From: Musa acuminata AAA Group
Taxonomy: Eukaryota; Streptophyta; Magnoliopsida; Zingiberales; Musaceae
DNA length: 64,000 nucleotides
Assembly (NCBI RefSeq): GCF_036884655.1
Contig: NC_088344.1
Location: 32,146,001 to 32,210,000, forward strand
Direction of reading: 5' to 3'
Shown here: in pieces, positions 49,901 through 64,000 of the stretch
How positions within the stretch are numbered: the stretch's first letter is position 1
Layout of the letters: each line of letters opens with the position of its first letter
The notes under the pieces: generated by a model
The model's database searches: none
Told to the model about the DNA's origin: nothing
Seen by the model: the letters and a program-made list of their open reading frames with translations, nothing else
Made by a program: the position numbers and the translations under genes

Positions 49901-50529
49901 CTTTGACACAAGAACCCAAGTTTTATTTATACGAGGATCTTCATTTCTTCATGTATGACATCCTCTCACATTTTAACACTTTTTGGTTTTATCAAAGCAA
50001 GTAGGCTCAAGATCATCAATTGGTTTAGAAAAGAAACAATGATATATGTTTATATTATCTTCGTCTCTATAACATAGTGGCTTGATAATTATTCTTTTTT
50101 ATCTTCTCAATCATAGAATTTTCTCAATAAATATTATTACTCTCTATCACTTTCACTATTATGATTGATATTTTCAAAAGAAAAAAAAATTTCACCAAAT
50201 ATAATATCTCAATATACTACATACCTATGTGTCTGTAAATCCATATATTTTTAATTATTTTTCTTTTATCATAGCTAATAAAGATGTATTTCTTAGCCTT
50301 AGTATTAAGTTTGCTTTTCTTTGAATCTGATATGTGAACATAGCATGAAGAACTAAATATACTAAAATATTTAATATTTGATTTCTTATCAAATATGAGC
50401 TCATATGAAGACTTTAGATTGATTAGACTTAAAGAGTTTGATTAATAACATAAGTTGTACATGTCATACCTTCTGCATATAAGGCTTTGGGTAAATTCCA
50501 CTTATAAGTCTTGATGACATGTCAAAATT

Positions 50530-51560
50530 TTAATTTTTTCACACCATTTTGTTGTAGTGCATTTGCACAAGTGAGTTTTCTTTTAATGACATGCAATCTG
50601 CAAAAGGAGAAGAATCTATCAAAAGTGAGCTCTCTATCAGTATCGATGCATAGCTTTTTAATTTTCTTCCAAGAACACCTTCACTGTTAACTTGAACTCT
50701 TAAAATTTTGAAACAAACATATGATTTTTCCTTCATGAAGTATATTAAATGAACTTTGTAAAATTATCAATAGGATAGAGTTTGAGAAAGGCCCATTAGA
50801 TTAAATAATCTCTATGAAAAATTTGTTTCTCAAAAGTGATTTATCAAAAGGTTGCTTGTGTGCTTTGTCGTATTGATAACCTTCATAAACTTTATTACTA
50901 CTAAAAGTAGTAAGATTGGGAAGACCATGAACTAATTTTTTTTAATCATAATCTTTAATTTAAAAAAAATTATATGACCAAAGTCTAGCATACCAGATTA
51001 ATGCACTATCATTTGTACTCATCCTATCAACATAACAGCTCAATGCTAACAAAGTATATAAATCTTTAATCCTTTTACTAGTGTGTACTAAATCTATATT
51101 TATTTCTTTTATGTTATGAAAAAATTGGACTTCATTAGAACTAAAAAGAATATAATTTTCAGCATTAACTATATTTGTGATAGAAAAGAGATTTTTCTTC
51201 ATACTTGAAACATGGTACATATTATTCAATGTAATGGGATCATTGTCTTTCTTTAAGATTATTATAGTGTCTTCCTTCTCTACTTAGTGAACAGTATTAT
51301 TTGTCATGATGATTGCATCATTACTTTCATATTAATGAATATTGGTGAATAAGATGATGACCATATCTTGAATCAATTATCAAGTTATGTTTTAATTTAA
51401 TAGATGGCATCCACTATAATTGTTTTAGCCATGAAACATTTACCCTAATCTTCATTATTAGCATTGAAATAATCTTTTTTATTTATAATATTTACTCCTT
51501 TAATCTTAATATGATAATTTTTCTTGATATAGCCTAACTTATCACACCTATAACACTTTT
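50530..51560 (-). pseudogene. Copia-3b gag-end and integrase remnant
   Basis: The knuckle EKCYRCDKLGYIKKNYH lies at about 51510-51560, with its last Cys replaced. The gag-pre-integrase frame 50960-51229 (NNMYHVSSMKKNLFSITNIV) is well conserved. 50539-50736 is an integrase-core piece with a GRKLKS motif and a damaged HYNKMV where an N-G-V motif is usual. Confidence 0.78.
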
Positions 51561-52702
51561 CAATTTATACCATTGTTGGAAGAAGACTCTCGCTTGCTAT
51601 TAGCATCATCCTTCCTCTTTTTATCTTTATCATTACCCTTCTTATTTATAAAATGGGTATTTTCATCTTCCCTAAAACATAGACTCTACAAGTTGATGAG
51701 CTAAGGATTCTTAAGAAGCAACAAGATTTTTCAACTATACTAAAATTCATTATTGAACTCATCCTTGAATAAATATAATATAAGAAATATTTTTTTTTAA
51801 ATCATAAATAATATAATATTTTGTTCATGTATTAGAAATAGACTCATTTCAATTTAAAAGTGATATCTCTTAACATAAATTTTTAATCTTTAAAAAGTAT
51901 TAAAAAATTAAGAGATCATCTTGGATAGTATTTATTAAATCATTCTTTAAATACTAAAGTTAAGTTACATTCCTTTTGTTAAGCAATGTATCAAAAGTGA
52001 TCCAAATCTCTAAAATTATTTATAACCAATAATATATTCAAAGATATCATGAGAGATAGAGCTCTTTAATATAAAATCAACTTTTGTATCTAATATCCTT
52101 CATCTCTTCATGATGTCTTCATCTACGGCATTTGGTACTGTTGTTGCATCGTCACCAACCATAACTCATAGTTCTTCCCTTATGAAATAGGACTTCAAAT
52201 AAATTTTCTAAATCTCGTAGTTAGATTGATTGAAAAGTTCAATACCAAACCCATCAACTCAACTATTATAATCTATAGTAAAAAGAAAAAAAGGTTATCT
52301 TCTTTACCAAGGAGATCCTGAAATACAAGTTACCACCTTTATAGCTCTAATACGATGTGAAGAAAGTAAAAAATCATATGCAAGTGTAATCCTTTTTCAA
52401 ATAGCAGTAACAATGTATTACTATCCCAAGATCAAATCAAATAGAAGAAGAAGAAACTAAGATAAAAATAATAAAAAAGGTTATATTGAACTTCTCAGAA
52501 AGAAAAACACTTCTAAGATTATGAATTACTCTTTGACTTAAGTCCTATATGACTAAACACTTTAGACTTCGAATGAATCTACACATATAAACATCATCTA
52601 TTTATAGGTATAGAATAATAATTTAAATCAAGAAACCCATATCTCTAAAATCCTATCTAATTAACTTATTAAAAGATAAAAGATAATACTTAAATGGTAA
52701 CA

Positions 52703-52970
52703 ATATAAATTGTAATGTTATCCATTAGGACAAAAATGAATAAAAAATTGGAGGTCATTCATTTCTCTAAATCCTATTAAACTTATGTTTTAACAAACAT
52801 TACTTAATAATGAGCATATTTTTTTGTTTAAATAAGCATAGAAATTTACTAGTAATTAAAAATAATTCTAATTTGATTAATAGAAAGACAATGAGTTTTA
52901 TCATTTTCATTTAAGATTTTGATTATTATGCATGGATTGTAGGACTACCATCACACATTCTACTCGATTA
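52703..52970. other. Spacer between Copia-3b and the foldback element
   Basis: Aligns with 61690-61947 of the tandem duplicate. No gene is visible. Confidence 0.5.
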
Positions 52971-53533
52971 GTCTTGACCATAGTTCCGAAACTATCGATT
53001 CAGGTTCTAAAACCATCGAATCCGATTTTTCAAAATCAGATCTCAAAATTGAATTGCCTAAGGTCGATTTTGGAATCAAAACTGAAACTATCAGTTCCAT
53101 TTCAAACCGTTAAATATTTTATTATTTTTAATAAAAAATAAAATCAAAATATAAATTATTTATAATTTTAATTTAAAAATTAAAAATAGATGTAAATATA
53201 ATGAGTATAATAACATAAAAAAAATTTCATTAAATATATAAAACTATAATTAAATAAATGATGCTATTAAGATTTGAAATAGATTTATGGGATTTAAAAT
53301 TATTTGTTTAATGACTATACCACAAGCACTGTAATGGTTATATTTCTATTTTTATTATATTTAACCGATTTAAAATTGGAACCATTGGTTTGAAACCGAA
53401 ATCATCGGTTCTGATTTCTCAAAATCAGGAACGGGACCAGAACAGCTGATTTTGATTTGGTTTGAAACTGGCGAACTATCAGATTAGTTTGATTCTGATT
53501 TAACTCTAACTCAAATCGAACTATGATCAAAAC
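52971..53533. mobile_element. Foldback element with about 180-bp imperfect inverted arms, copy 1
   Basis: The ends are gtcttgaccatagttc and, inverted, gttttgatcatagttc. The arms continue through repeated words such as aaaccatcg/cggttctga and tttcaaaaccgt-like blocks; the middle is AT-rich. There is no transposase ORF; 52932-53141 is a chance frame. The ends suggest a non-autonomous DNA transposon, superfamily unknown. The tandem duplicate is at 61948-62506. Confidence 0.65.
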
Positions 53534-54665
53534 TATACCGGATCATGTGGAAGGAAGACTTGTGTCCTCTCATTGTCCAAATATAGTATCCGAATTTGGA
53601 CCAAGATGTTTTGCTGAAGTTTCAGTTGATTTTTTTGATGGATGGGAAACCCAATGCGATTTGGAGAGCCCACTATTGGTAGGACATATTTAATTGAGCA
53701 TCAAATTTGGAGGAGTAATGGCACCTGTCATGTCATTCCAATGATATCAGCAGGAGCTATTATATTTGTGCATGCTGTATGACACCATCAATGATATTAT
53801 ATTTGTTATGAGCATGTATATATCTTATTACGGGAAAAGTCATTCTCTTCGGGAATTAATGGGTCATTGAGCGCGTGATATATCTCTCGCTTGGCAAGGA
53901 AGATTTATTCTCACTGTAGCCATTGAAAGATATCACACCATTTGTAGAGAGATTTGATGTAACCAAAAGTTCGGACATTGATTTGTTAGTCACAATTGAT
54001 GATGGATGATTGAATGATCGTCGTATTATCACGTAAATATTGTCATATGATGTGCACCATTCACAAATTTATTCTCTCTTATTTCCTTCATTGAGATCAT
54101 GTTAATGCATAACATAAATAATATTTATGAATTATATTTAGCTATTTATTTATCACAATTTTCCTTTGAATTATTTCCTCTTTTTTTTACTAGGCATTTG
54201 TGCTCATATTTTTTACCTTTTGGATCGCAGTAGGATTCTATTGGTCTCCTGATCTTATATATGATATTTGGAGAAGCATTAGATGAGAGTTCGTATAGGA
54301 TTATGATTATTGAGAATCAAAATCATAATTATGCCAGCAAAAAATAAATGATTAGCTGGCAGAAAATATTTATGCCAGCAATTTTTTTTTTGGAGTTTTA
54401 TGATTATTGAGAATCATGTATGATATGCAAAGTATTAAATTTCAGATTTCTATAATGGATTGCATACTTCTCTCCATAAATCAAATAACAAATTATTATG
54501 TTTTGTATTAATTATAAAACATTTTATAAATGTTAAGAAATATACTATTTATATTTTATACATTCAATACAAACAACCGCACGATCGTATATAAGCGATC
54601 AGTGAAATTTATTATTCCTCTAATACAATTTCCTTCCAGCGGTTAATGACTAAGCGGTGACAAAG
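53534..54665 (+). promoter_or_regulatory. Upstream and promoter block of F-box copy 7
   Basis: The proximal block at about 54535-54600 ends in a good TATA box, tatataag (54588-54595), 71 bases before the ATG. A small inverted-word cluster (gccagc/gctggc) at 54330-54390 is flanked by the repeat tgattattgagaatca. Part of the block is shared with other copies (53560-53700 with 22640-22790). Confidence 0.55.
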
Positions 54666-55893
54666 ATGACGAACAATGCATACGAATTGGACCCCGATTC
54701 TAATGCTCCTCCTCCTCCCAATCCACACAAGTAAGCATCCTCCTCTACATCGATTAAACAATGTAGATCTGCAGTCACTATACAAATTACTTCTCTCTAT
54801 GCTTTTCTTCCACCGTAGATCTGCAGTCACAACCGATAAGAAGCAGAAGAGGGAGATCGAAAGTGAGACTAGGCCAACCAGGTACATTCCAATCGATATT
54901 GTGGAGTCTCTATTGACGTCGATGAACCCCAAGGATGCCATGCGCCTTAGTGTAGCATGCAAGGATTGGAGGGCCACCGCCCCGAAATTTGACCCGACGA
55001 TGTCGAAGACCCCATGGCTAATCACCACAGAGTTCCAGAATCTTACCTGCAGCCTGCGGAGCGTCGTAGACAAGGAAGTCACCTTCAAAATCGAGTTACA
55101 TGGCTACCCAGTGACAAGGACCTTATTCTGTAATTGCTCGCACGGTTGGCTGGTTGTAAATCCTTCCAACTACAGTCGGATGCTCTTGCTGAATCCCTTC
55201 TCTAGGGCGTGGTTGCAACTCCCACCTTGTTTGCTTGAACCCAACTTTTTCCTATGCATGTCATCAGCTCCGTCGAACCCCGATTGTGTCCTTCTTGCAC
55301 GTGACTCCATCAATCAACTGTATGTTTGGAGGCCGGGAGACCAGTCCTGGACCTTCGAGAAAGACAGGGTCGAACTTTTCGATACGATTATTAGCTTCGA
55401 GGGGCAATTCTACACATGGAATAACCATATTGGGTGCTTAACGATCTTCCGAGTTCTTCCTCTTCGGCTCAGGAAGCTAATGTTGCCATGTCCCATCGAT
55501 CGTTCAGACTATTTTAATAGTATCACGTCATTGGTTGAGTGTGGCGGAAACATATTGTTGGTCTACGTAATGGAGCATGCCGATGAATCCCTGGTCGTCG
55601 TCTTATTTCAACTAGATCTAGAGAAAAAGATGTGGATCAAGTTGGAGAGCTTGGGAGATCGAGCACTGTTCATGAACATTCCTTTTAAGCATGCATTTTC
55701 GGTCTTGGCTAGTGAAGCTAGATGTTGTGCTAACTGTATCTATTTCACTCATTTCTGGCAACTATCTTCACATGTTGAATTCATTTCCTACAACATGGAT
55801 AGCCATAGCATCGAAAGATTTCCCAAACTTGTCAAACACGGACGACAACAATATACTTATAGCCAGTTCTGGATCACCCCAAACTTGAGTTGA
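54666..55893 (+). CDS. F-box protein with KIB1-4 domain, copy 7
   Basis: Exons are 54666-54730 and 54819-55893 (88-bp intron), giving 379 residues, the shortest complete copy because exon 1 encodes only 22 residues (MTNNAYELDPDSNAPPPPNP). Reading the exon 2 frame through the intron gives a longer ORF from 54676, but the splice sites match every other copy. The F-box is at residues 44-83 (YIPIDIVESLLTSMNPKDA, ACKDWRAT). KIB1-4 landmarks: LLNPFSRAWLQLPPCLLEPN, LYVWRPGDQSW, LRLRKLMLPCPID, QLDLEKKMWIKLESLGDRAL, YNMDSHSIERFP, FWITPNLS. It has a sister in copy 8. It looks intact and has the best promoter. Confidence 0.88.
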
Positions 55894-56070
55894 AAAGAAA
55901 GAAAGAAAAGGAACTCTTTGTACCTTGCAACGATGAAATATTATAATTTATTTCTTTATCTTAAAAGAAGAAATTTGTGGCCTTTGTCTCAGATTTTACT
56001 TGCAAGTAGTTGTGTGTTAACAGTCATATATTGTGACCCCAAGTATCATTATGAATCATGCTTTTGCAAG
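55894..56070 (+). other. 3' flank of F-box copy 7
   Basis: Family-type 3' flank (gaatcatgcttttgcaag at its end) that stops abruptly at 56070, where a long repeat begins. Confidence 0.5.
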
Positions 56071-57589
<1,519 letters not shown>

Positions 57590-60500
57590 CTATGAAGCTT
57601 TAAAATCTTTATTTCGTCATTACCAGTACTAATCATATCATCAACACATAAAAGAATAATAGCATATAGGCTTCCTTGCTTTTTAATAAATAAGCTAAGT
57701 TTTGAATGAGAAAAAAAAATAATCATAGAAATATAAGTATTAAGCAATTTTTTCTATACCAAACTCTAGGAGTTTACTTTAACCTATAGAGGGTCTTTAT
57801 AAGCTTATAAACATAATTTAATTTAAAAATAGAAGTATACCCTGGTGGCTATTTCATATAAATGTCATTGTCAATTTCACCAGATAGAAAGTTATTGTTC
57901 ACATTAAAATTGCCAAAGCTTCCATAAAAAATTAGCTAAAAGGATAATATATGTCATCTTGGCTAAAAGGATAAAGTTTTCTCATAATCTTCTTCATATT
58001 TTTCAGAAAACTCACTTGCAATAAGTTTTGCCTTATGACAGTCTTTATATCTATCTAACTTATGTTTCACCTTATAGACTTGTTTGTACGTAATTGGATC
58101 TATATTTGTAGGCTTTGACATAAGAACCCAAGTTTTATTTATACGAGGGTCTTCATTTCTTCATCCATGACATGCTCCCACATCTTAATACTTTTAGTTT
58201 TATCAGATCATCAATTGGTTTAGAAAAGAAACTATGATATATGTTTATATTATCTTCATCTCTATAACATAGTGGCTCGATAATTATTCTTTTTTATCTT
58301 CTCAATGATAGAATTTTCTCATGATAAATATTTTTACTCTCTATCACTTTACTTCACCATTAGTGTTGAAGAAATAATAGAGTAGATATAAATGAGGAAT
58401 AAGATAAGCTAAATTCCATAAAATCATTAGATGATAAAGTAAACTAGCATGTTTCGAACATATATCACTTTCACTGTTATGATTGATATTTTCAAAAGAA
58501 AAAGAAACTTCACCAAATATAATATCTCAATATACCACATACTTATGTGTTTATGGATCCATACATTTTTAATATTTTTTATTAATAACTAATAAAGATG
58601 TATTTCTTAGCTTTAGTATTAAGTTTGCTTCTATTTGAACCTGATATGTGAAGAAGAACTAAATATACTAAAATATTTAATATTTGATTTCTTATCAAAT
58701 ATGAGCTCATATGAAGACTTTAGATTAATTAGACTAAAAGGAATCTGATTAATAATATAAGTTGTACATGTTATATATTCTGCCTATAAGACTTTGGGTA
58801 AATTCTTTGCATAAGGCCAATAATTATAAGTCTCCATGACATGTCAAATTTTCAATTTTATCACACCATTTTGTTGTGGTGCATATGCATAAGTGAGTTT
58901 TCTTCAGATGACATGCAATTTACAAAAGTTGAAGAATCTATCAAAAGTAAACTCTCCATCATTATCGATGCATAGCTTTTTAATTTTCTTCCAAGAACAC
59001 CAACTTAACTCTTAAAATTTTAAAACAAACATATGATTTTTCCGTCATAAAGTAGACCAAATGAACTTTGTAAAATTATCAATAGGATAGAGTTTGAGAA
59101 AGGCCCATTAGATCACCGTAAATAATCTTTAAGAAAAATTTGTATCTCAAAAGTAATATATCAAAAGGTTGCTTGTGTGCTTTGAGCGTATTGACAACTT
59201 TCATAAACTTCATTACTACTAAAAGTAGTAAGATTGGGAAGACCATTAATTAAAACTTTTCTGTATCATAATCTTTAATTTAAGAAAATTTATATGACCA
59301 AAGTCTAGCATACCAGATTAATGCACTATCATTTGTACTCATCCTATCAACATAATGGCAAAATGCTAACAAAATATATAAATCATTAATCCTTTTACTA
59401 GTGTGTATTAAATCTATATTTAATTCTTTTATGTTATGAAGAAATTGGACTTCATTAGGACTAAAATAAATATAATTTTCAGTATTAACTGTATTTGTAA
59501 TAGAAAAGAGATTTTTCTTCATACTTGAAATATGGTACATATTATTCAATGTAATAAGATCATTGTCTTTATTTAAGATTGTTACGATGTCTTCTTTCTT
59601 GGTGAACAATATTATTTGTCATGATGATTCCATCATTACTTTCATGATAATGAATATTGGTGAATTTAGTACGATTACGAATAAGATGATGACCATATCT
59701 TGAATCAATTATCAAGTTATGTTTGAAGTTAATAGATGGCCTTCACTATAATGGTTTTAGCCATGAAACATTTGCCCTAATCTTCATTATTAGCATTGAA
59801 ATAATCTTTTTTATTTGTAATATTTTCTCCTTTAATCTTAACATGATAATTTTTCTTGATGTAGCCTATCTTATCACACCTATAACACTTTTCAATTTAT
59901 ACCATTATTTGAAGAAGACTCTCGCTTGCTATTAACATTATCCTTCTTCTTTTTATCTTTATCAATATCCTTCTTATTTATAAATGAGCATCTTCATCTT
60001 TCCCTAAAGCATAAACTCTGCAAGTTGATAAGCTAAGGATTCTTAAGAAGCAACAAGATTTTTCAACTCTACTAAAATTGATTATTGAGCTATCATTGAA
60101 TAAATATAATATAATATATATATATATATAATAAATAATAAAATATTTTATTCATGTATTAGAAATAGACTCATTTGGATTTAAGAGTGATATCTCTAAA
60201 CATTAATTTTTAATTTTTAAAAAATATTAAAAAATTAAGGGATCACCTTATATAGTATTTATTAAATTATTCTTTAAATACTGAAGTTAAGTTATATTAT
60301 TTTTGTAATGCAATGTATCAAGAATTATCCAAATCTCTAAAGATTATTTACAACCAATAATGTATTCAAAGATATCATGAAGATATCATGAGAGATAGAG
60401 CTCTTTAATATAAAATCAACTTTTGCATCTAATATCCTTTATCTCTTCGTGACATCTTCATCTACAGTATTTAGTGTTGTTATTGCATCATCACCAACCA

Positions 60501-61690
60501 CAACTCATAGATCTTCTCTTATGAGATACGACTTCAAACAGGTCTTATAAATTTTGTAGTTAGACTGATTGAAAAGTTCAATATCAAACCCATCAACTCA
60601 ACTATTATAATCTATAGTAAAAAAGAAAGTTATCTTCTTTACCAAGAAGATCTTGTAATACAAGCTACCACCCATGTAGCTCTAATACGATGTGAAAAAA
60701 GGAGAAGATCATATATATAAGTATAATCCTTTTTCAAATAGTAGTAACAATATACTACTATCCCAAGATCAAATCAAATAGAAGAAGAAGAAACTAAGAT
60801 AAAAATATAAAAAATTATATTAAACTTCTCAAAAAGAAAACACTTTTAAGATTATAAATTACTCTTTGACTTAAGTCCTATATGACTAAACTACTAGTCA
60901 TAGGTACCCAACAAGCCAATCATGTGAGTGATGACACGTGTGACTTGATACAGAATCTTTTTGCTTATTATATTTTGATATATATCACTTTATAACTATT
61001 GCATATATGTATATATATATATTGTGATATCCTTGGATTTGTGTAATGGGAATCGGATCGTGATGAGATCACGATAATGAGATCGATTCACCTTTAAACA
61101 CAGATCCTAAATAATCCCAGTCATAGGTTACTCGAGAGGGACATCGTGATAACCGGACAGACTGGTGTGTTGTATACCTGTCCATATGATGGATGCAGCT
61201 GGTCTCATAACTACTTGTGTAGGGACACTAGGGATACAGTACAGGTGCTCATTGGAGAATGAGTTCACTGATTGATCCGCTTACGGAATGCTGGATGGTT
61301 GATGATGTCTTATTGTCAGATAGCGATTCCGTAGTCCTAGTGGTGTATCTGGTCCTTAGACTTGAGACACCAAGGATGTTCTGTATGAGTGCTCCACTCT
61401 TTGATATCATACTTATAGGTTTGGCTATCCCAGATCTAGTACAGCTGGTCATTGGGAGTGGTAGTCGACCTTACGAGGGCTATTGAGTGTTGATAGAGAA
61501 TCATCTACTCTCGGCGTCATGAGAGGAATATCCCATGTATTCTTGCTCAGACAAATCCCATGTATAAACAAAATCTATTTATAGGTATAAAATAATAATT
61601 TAAATAAAAAACCCCTATTTCTAAAATCATATCTAATTAACTTATTAAAAGATAAAAGATAATACTTAAATGGTAACAATATAAATTGTA
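57590..61690 (-). mobile_element. Copia-3c: Copia fragment in the tandem duplicate
   Basis: Aligns with 49370-52700 of Copia-3b, from reverse transcriptase (CVDD in place of YVDD in the frame 57550-57747) through the gag-pre-integrase frame 59280-59609 (MKKNLFSITNTVNTENYIYF) to the 5' LTR (from 60691). The mutated primer site tctaatacga sits at 60681-60690. The LTR is split by the repeat at 60892-61560. The 3' LTR and RNase H are missing because the duplicate starts inside reverse transcriptase. Confidence 0.8.
60892..61560 (+). repeat. Fragment of the long LTR-like repeat, inserted in the Copia-3c LTR
   Basis: About 670 bases starting tactagtcataggtaccc, the reverse complement of the end of the repeat at 56071-57589. 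It lies between gactaaac and tgtataaac of the Copia LTR, and about 27 bases of that LTR are lost. The ORFs 61249-61452 and 61259-61486 lie within it on opposite strands and are chance frames. Confidence 0.6.
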
Positions 61691-61947
61691 CTGTTATCCA
61701 TAAGCACAAAAATTAATAAAAATTTGGAGGTCATTTATTTCTCTGAATCCTATTGAACTTATGTTTTAACAAACATTACTTAATAATGAGCATATTTTTT
61801 TTGTTTAAATAAGCAGAGAAATTTATGAGTAATTAAAAATAATTCTAATATAATTAATAGAAAGACAATGAGGTTTATCATTTTCATTTAAGATTTTGAT
61901 TATTATGCATGAATTGTAGGACTACCATCACACAATCTACTCGATTA

Positions 61948-62506
61948 GTCTTGACCATGGTTTCGAAACTATCGATTCCAGGAACCATTGATTTCGATTT
62001 TCCAAAATCAGATCCCAAAATTGAACTGCGATTTTGAAATCAAAACTGAAACTATCAATTTCATTTCAAACCGTTAAATATTTTAGTATTTTTAAATTAC
62101 AAATAAAATCAAAATATAAATTATTTATAATTTTAGTTTAAAATTTAAAAATAGATGTAAATATAATGAGTATAATAACATAAAATTTTTTTTGATTAAA
62201 AGTATAAAAGTATAATTAAATAAATGATGCTATTAAGATTTGAAACAGATTTATGGGATTTAAAATTATTTGTTTAATGACTATACCACAAGCACTGTAA
62301 TGGTTATATTTATATTTTTAGTATATTTAACCGATTTAAAATTGAAACCATTGGTTTGAAACCGAAATCATCGGTTCTGATTTCTCAAAATCAGGAACTG
62401 GACCAGAATCATCTCGAGTTGATTTTGATTTGGTTTGAAACTAACGAACTATCAGATTAATTTGATTCCGATTTAATTCTAATTCAAATCAAACTATGAT
62501 CAAAAC
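61948..62506. mobile_element. Foldback element, copy 2
   Basis: Tandem-duplicate partner of 52971-53533, with the same ends and small indels. It moved as part of the segment, not by its own transposition. Confidence 0.65.
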
Positions 62507-63256
62507 TATACTCATTGTCCAAATATACCTGTTATAGTATCTGACTTTGGACCAAGAAGTTTTGCTGAAGTTTCAGTTGATTTGTTTGATGGATGATTTA
62601 ATGATTGTTATATTATCAAGTAAATATTATCATATGATATGCACCATTCACAAATTTATTCTCTCTTATTTCCTTCGTTGAGCTCATGTTCATGCATAAC
62701 ATAAATGATATTTATGAATTATATTTAGCTATTTATTTATCACAATTTTCCTTTGAATTTTTTCCTTTTATTTTACTAGGCATTTGTGCTCGTATTTTTT
62801 TACCTTTTGGATCGCAATAGGATTCTATTGGTCTCCTGATCTTATATATGATATTTGGAGAAGCATTAGATGAGAGTTCCTATAGGATTATGATTATCGA
62901 GAATCTAAATCATAATTATGCCAGCAAAAAATAAATGATTAGCTGGCAGAAAATATTTATGCCAGCAAAAACAATTTTTTTTGGAGTTTTATGCTTATTG
63001 AGAATTATGTATTATATGCAAAGTATTAAATTTCAGCTTTCTATAATGGATTGCATACTTCTTTCCATAAATCAAATAACAAATTATTATGTTTTGTATG
63101 AATTATAAAACATTTTATAAATGTTAGGAAATATACTATTTATATTTTATACATTCAATACAAACAACCACTCAATCGTATATAAGCGATCGATGAAATT
63201 TGTCATTCCTCTAATACAATTTCCTTCCAGCGGTTAATGACTAAGCGGTGACAAAG
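62507..63256 (+). promoter_or_regulatory. Upstream and promoter block of F-box copy 8
   Basis: Nearly identical to the region before copy 7, including the TATA box tatataag at 63179-63186. It lacks about 350 bases present upstream of copy 7 (roughly 53570-53990). Confidence 0.6.
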
Positions 63257-64000
63257 ATGACGAACAATGGATCCGAATTGGACCCCGATCGTAATGCCCT
63301 TCCTCCTCCCAATCCACACAAGTAAGCATCCTCCTCTACATCGATTAAGCAATGTAGATCTGCAGTCATTTTACAAATTACTTCTCTCTATGCTTTTCTT
63401 CCACCGTAGATCTGCAGTCACAACCGATAAGAAGCAGAAGAGGGAGATCGAAAGTGAGACTAGGCCAACCAGGTACATTCCAATCGATATTGTGGAGTCT
63501 CTATTGACGTCGATGAACCCCAAGGATGCCGTGCGCCTTAGTGTAGCATGCAAGGATTGGAGGGCCACCGCCCCGAAATTTGACCCGACGATGTGGAAGA
63601 CCCCATGGCTAATCACCACAGAGTTCCAGAATCTTGCATGCAGCCTGCGGAGCGTCGTAGACAAGGAAGTCACCTTCAAAATCGAGTTACATGGCTACCC
63701 AGTGACAAGGACTTTATTCTGTAATTGCTCGCACGGTTGGCTGGTTGTTAATCCTTCCAACCACAGCCGGATGCTCTTGCTGAATCCCTTCTCTAGGGCG
63801 TGGTTGCAACTCCCACCTTGCTTGCTTGAACCCAACTTTTTCCTATGCATGTCATCAGCTCCGTCGAACCCAGATTGTGTCCTTCTTGCACGTGACTTCA
63901 TCAATCAACTGTATGTTTGGAGGCCGGGAGACCAGCTCTGGACCTTCGAGAAAGACAGGGTCGAACTTTTCGATACGATTATTAGTTTCGAGGGGCAATT
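63257..64000 (+). CDS. F-box protein with KIB1-4 domain, copy 8 (cut by window end)
   Basis: Exon 1 is 63257-63321 and exon 2 runs from 63410 to beyond the window; the intron is 88 bp as in copy 7. The frame is open to base 64000, giving 218 complete residues (219 codons begun). The F-box (YIPIDIVESLLTSMNPKDA, ACKDWRAT) and the first half of the KIB1-4 domain (LLNPFSRAWLQLP, LYVWRPGDQLW) are present. By eye I count about 14 differences from copy 7 in 591 exon 2 bases, roughly 8 changing residues (among them S to W, Y to H and S to L). Whether the C-terminus is intact cannot be known here. Confidence 0.85.

Larger units (their letters stand above)
48094..52702 (-). mobile_element. Copia-3b: full-length decayed Copia element on the minus strand
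   Basis: LTRs are 48094-48471 (3') and about 52357-52702 (5'), with TG...CA ends on the minus strand. A polypurine tract (48472-48482, ctccctcttaa on +) and a mutated primer site (about 52343-52356, agctctaatacga on +) are in the expected places. Flanking bases are ataca (48089-48093) and atata (52703-52707), a target-site duplication with one mismatch. On the minus strand the order is zinc knuckle, gag-pre-integrase, integrase, reverse transcriptase, RNase H. Confidence 0.85.

Noticed and set aside
54676..54818. Longer N-terminus for F-box copy 7 (405 residues)
   Set aside because: It reads through the intron in the exon 2 frame; splice sites and exon 1 frame are conserved in all copies.
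61249..61486. Overlapping ORFs of 67 and 75 residues
   Set aside because: They lie inside a non-coding LTR-like repeat whose inverted copy does not keep the frames.

Overview
This window is nuclear DNA from a flowering plant. It is AT-rich, its genes have canonical GT-AG introns, and most of the remainder is decayed LTR retrotransposons, foldback elements and microsatellites. A monocot, possibly of the banana family, is my tentative guess from remembered resemblance of one repeat; nothing here proves it.

The window opens with one complete gene of the DUF1685 family (79-850). From 11.6 kb to the right edge runs a tandem family of two-exon F-box genes of the KIB1-4/DUF295 type. Six look complete (11662-13012, 18732-20077, 23352-24696, 31902-33243, 45672-46951, 54666-55893). 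One is cut by the window end (63257 onward) and one is a 5'-truncated pseudogene (about 27056-27775). All are on the + strand with a short variable exon 1, an intron of 88-116 bp with the same phase, and a long conserved exon 2. They would act as substrate receptors of SCF ubiquitin ligases, but no substrate can be read from sequence.

The space between the genes is also duplicated. Upstream blocks, downstream blocks and pieces of the DUF1685 gene recur next to several F-box copies, so the array grew by segmental duplication. Because the intergenic copies align by eye, insertions can be dated against paralogous empty sites. Examples are a gag-only Ty3/gypsy element (14040-17264), a Copia element with target-site duplication AGAAC (38237-45004) and a solo LTR with target-site duplication TTATG (28210-28813). 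A second Copia family on the minus strand (25706-27055, 48094-52702, 57590-61690) was already present before two of the duplications. The last two F-box genes lie on an approximately 8.6 kb tandem duplication that is about 97-98% identical in the exon 2 part I could compare.

Other structure includes three kinds of foldback (long inverted repeat) elements, a 24-bp minisatellite that reads as 8-residue repeats (36470-36900), GC-rich islands in the leader of one Copia family, tandem amplifications within one leader, a pair of oppositely oriented long LTR-like repeats around the right-hand Copia fragment, and a conserved core-promoter-like block about 40-130 bp before the F-box genes. I found no tRNA, rRNA or CRISPR array. 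No novel enzymatic system was evident; the most interesting content is the evolutionary record of the F-box array. All alignments and counts were made by eye.
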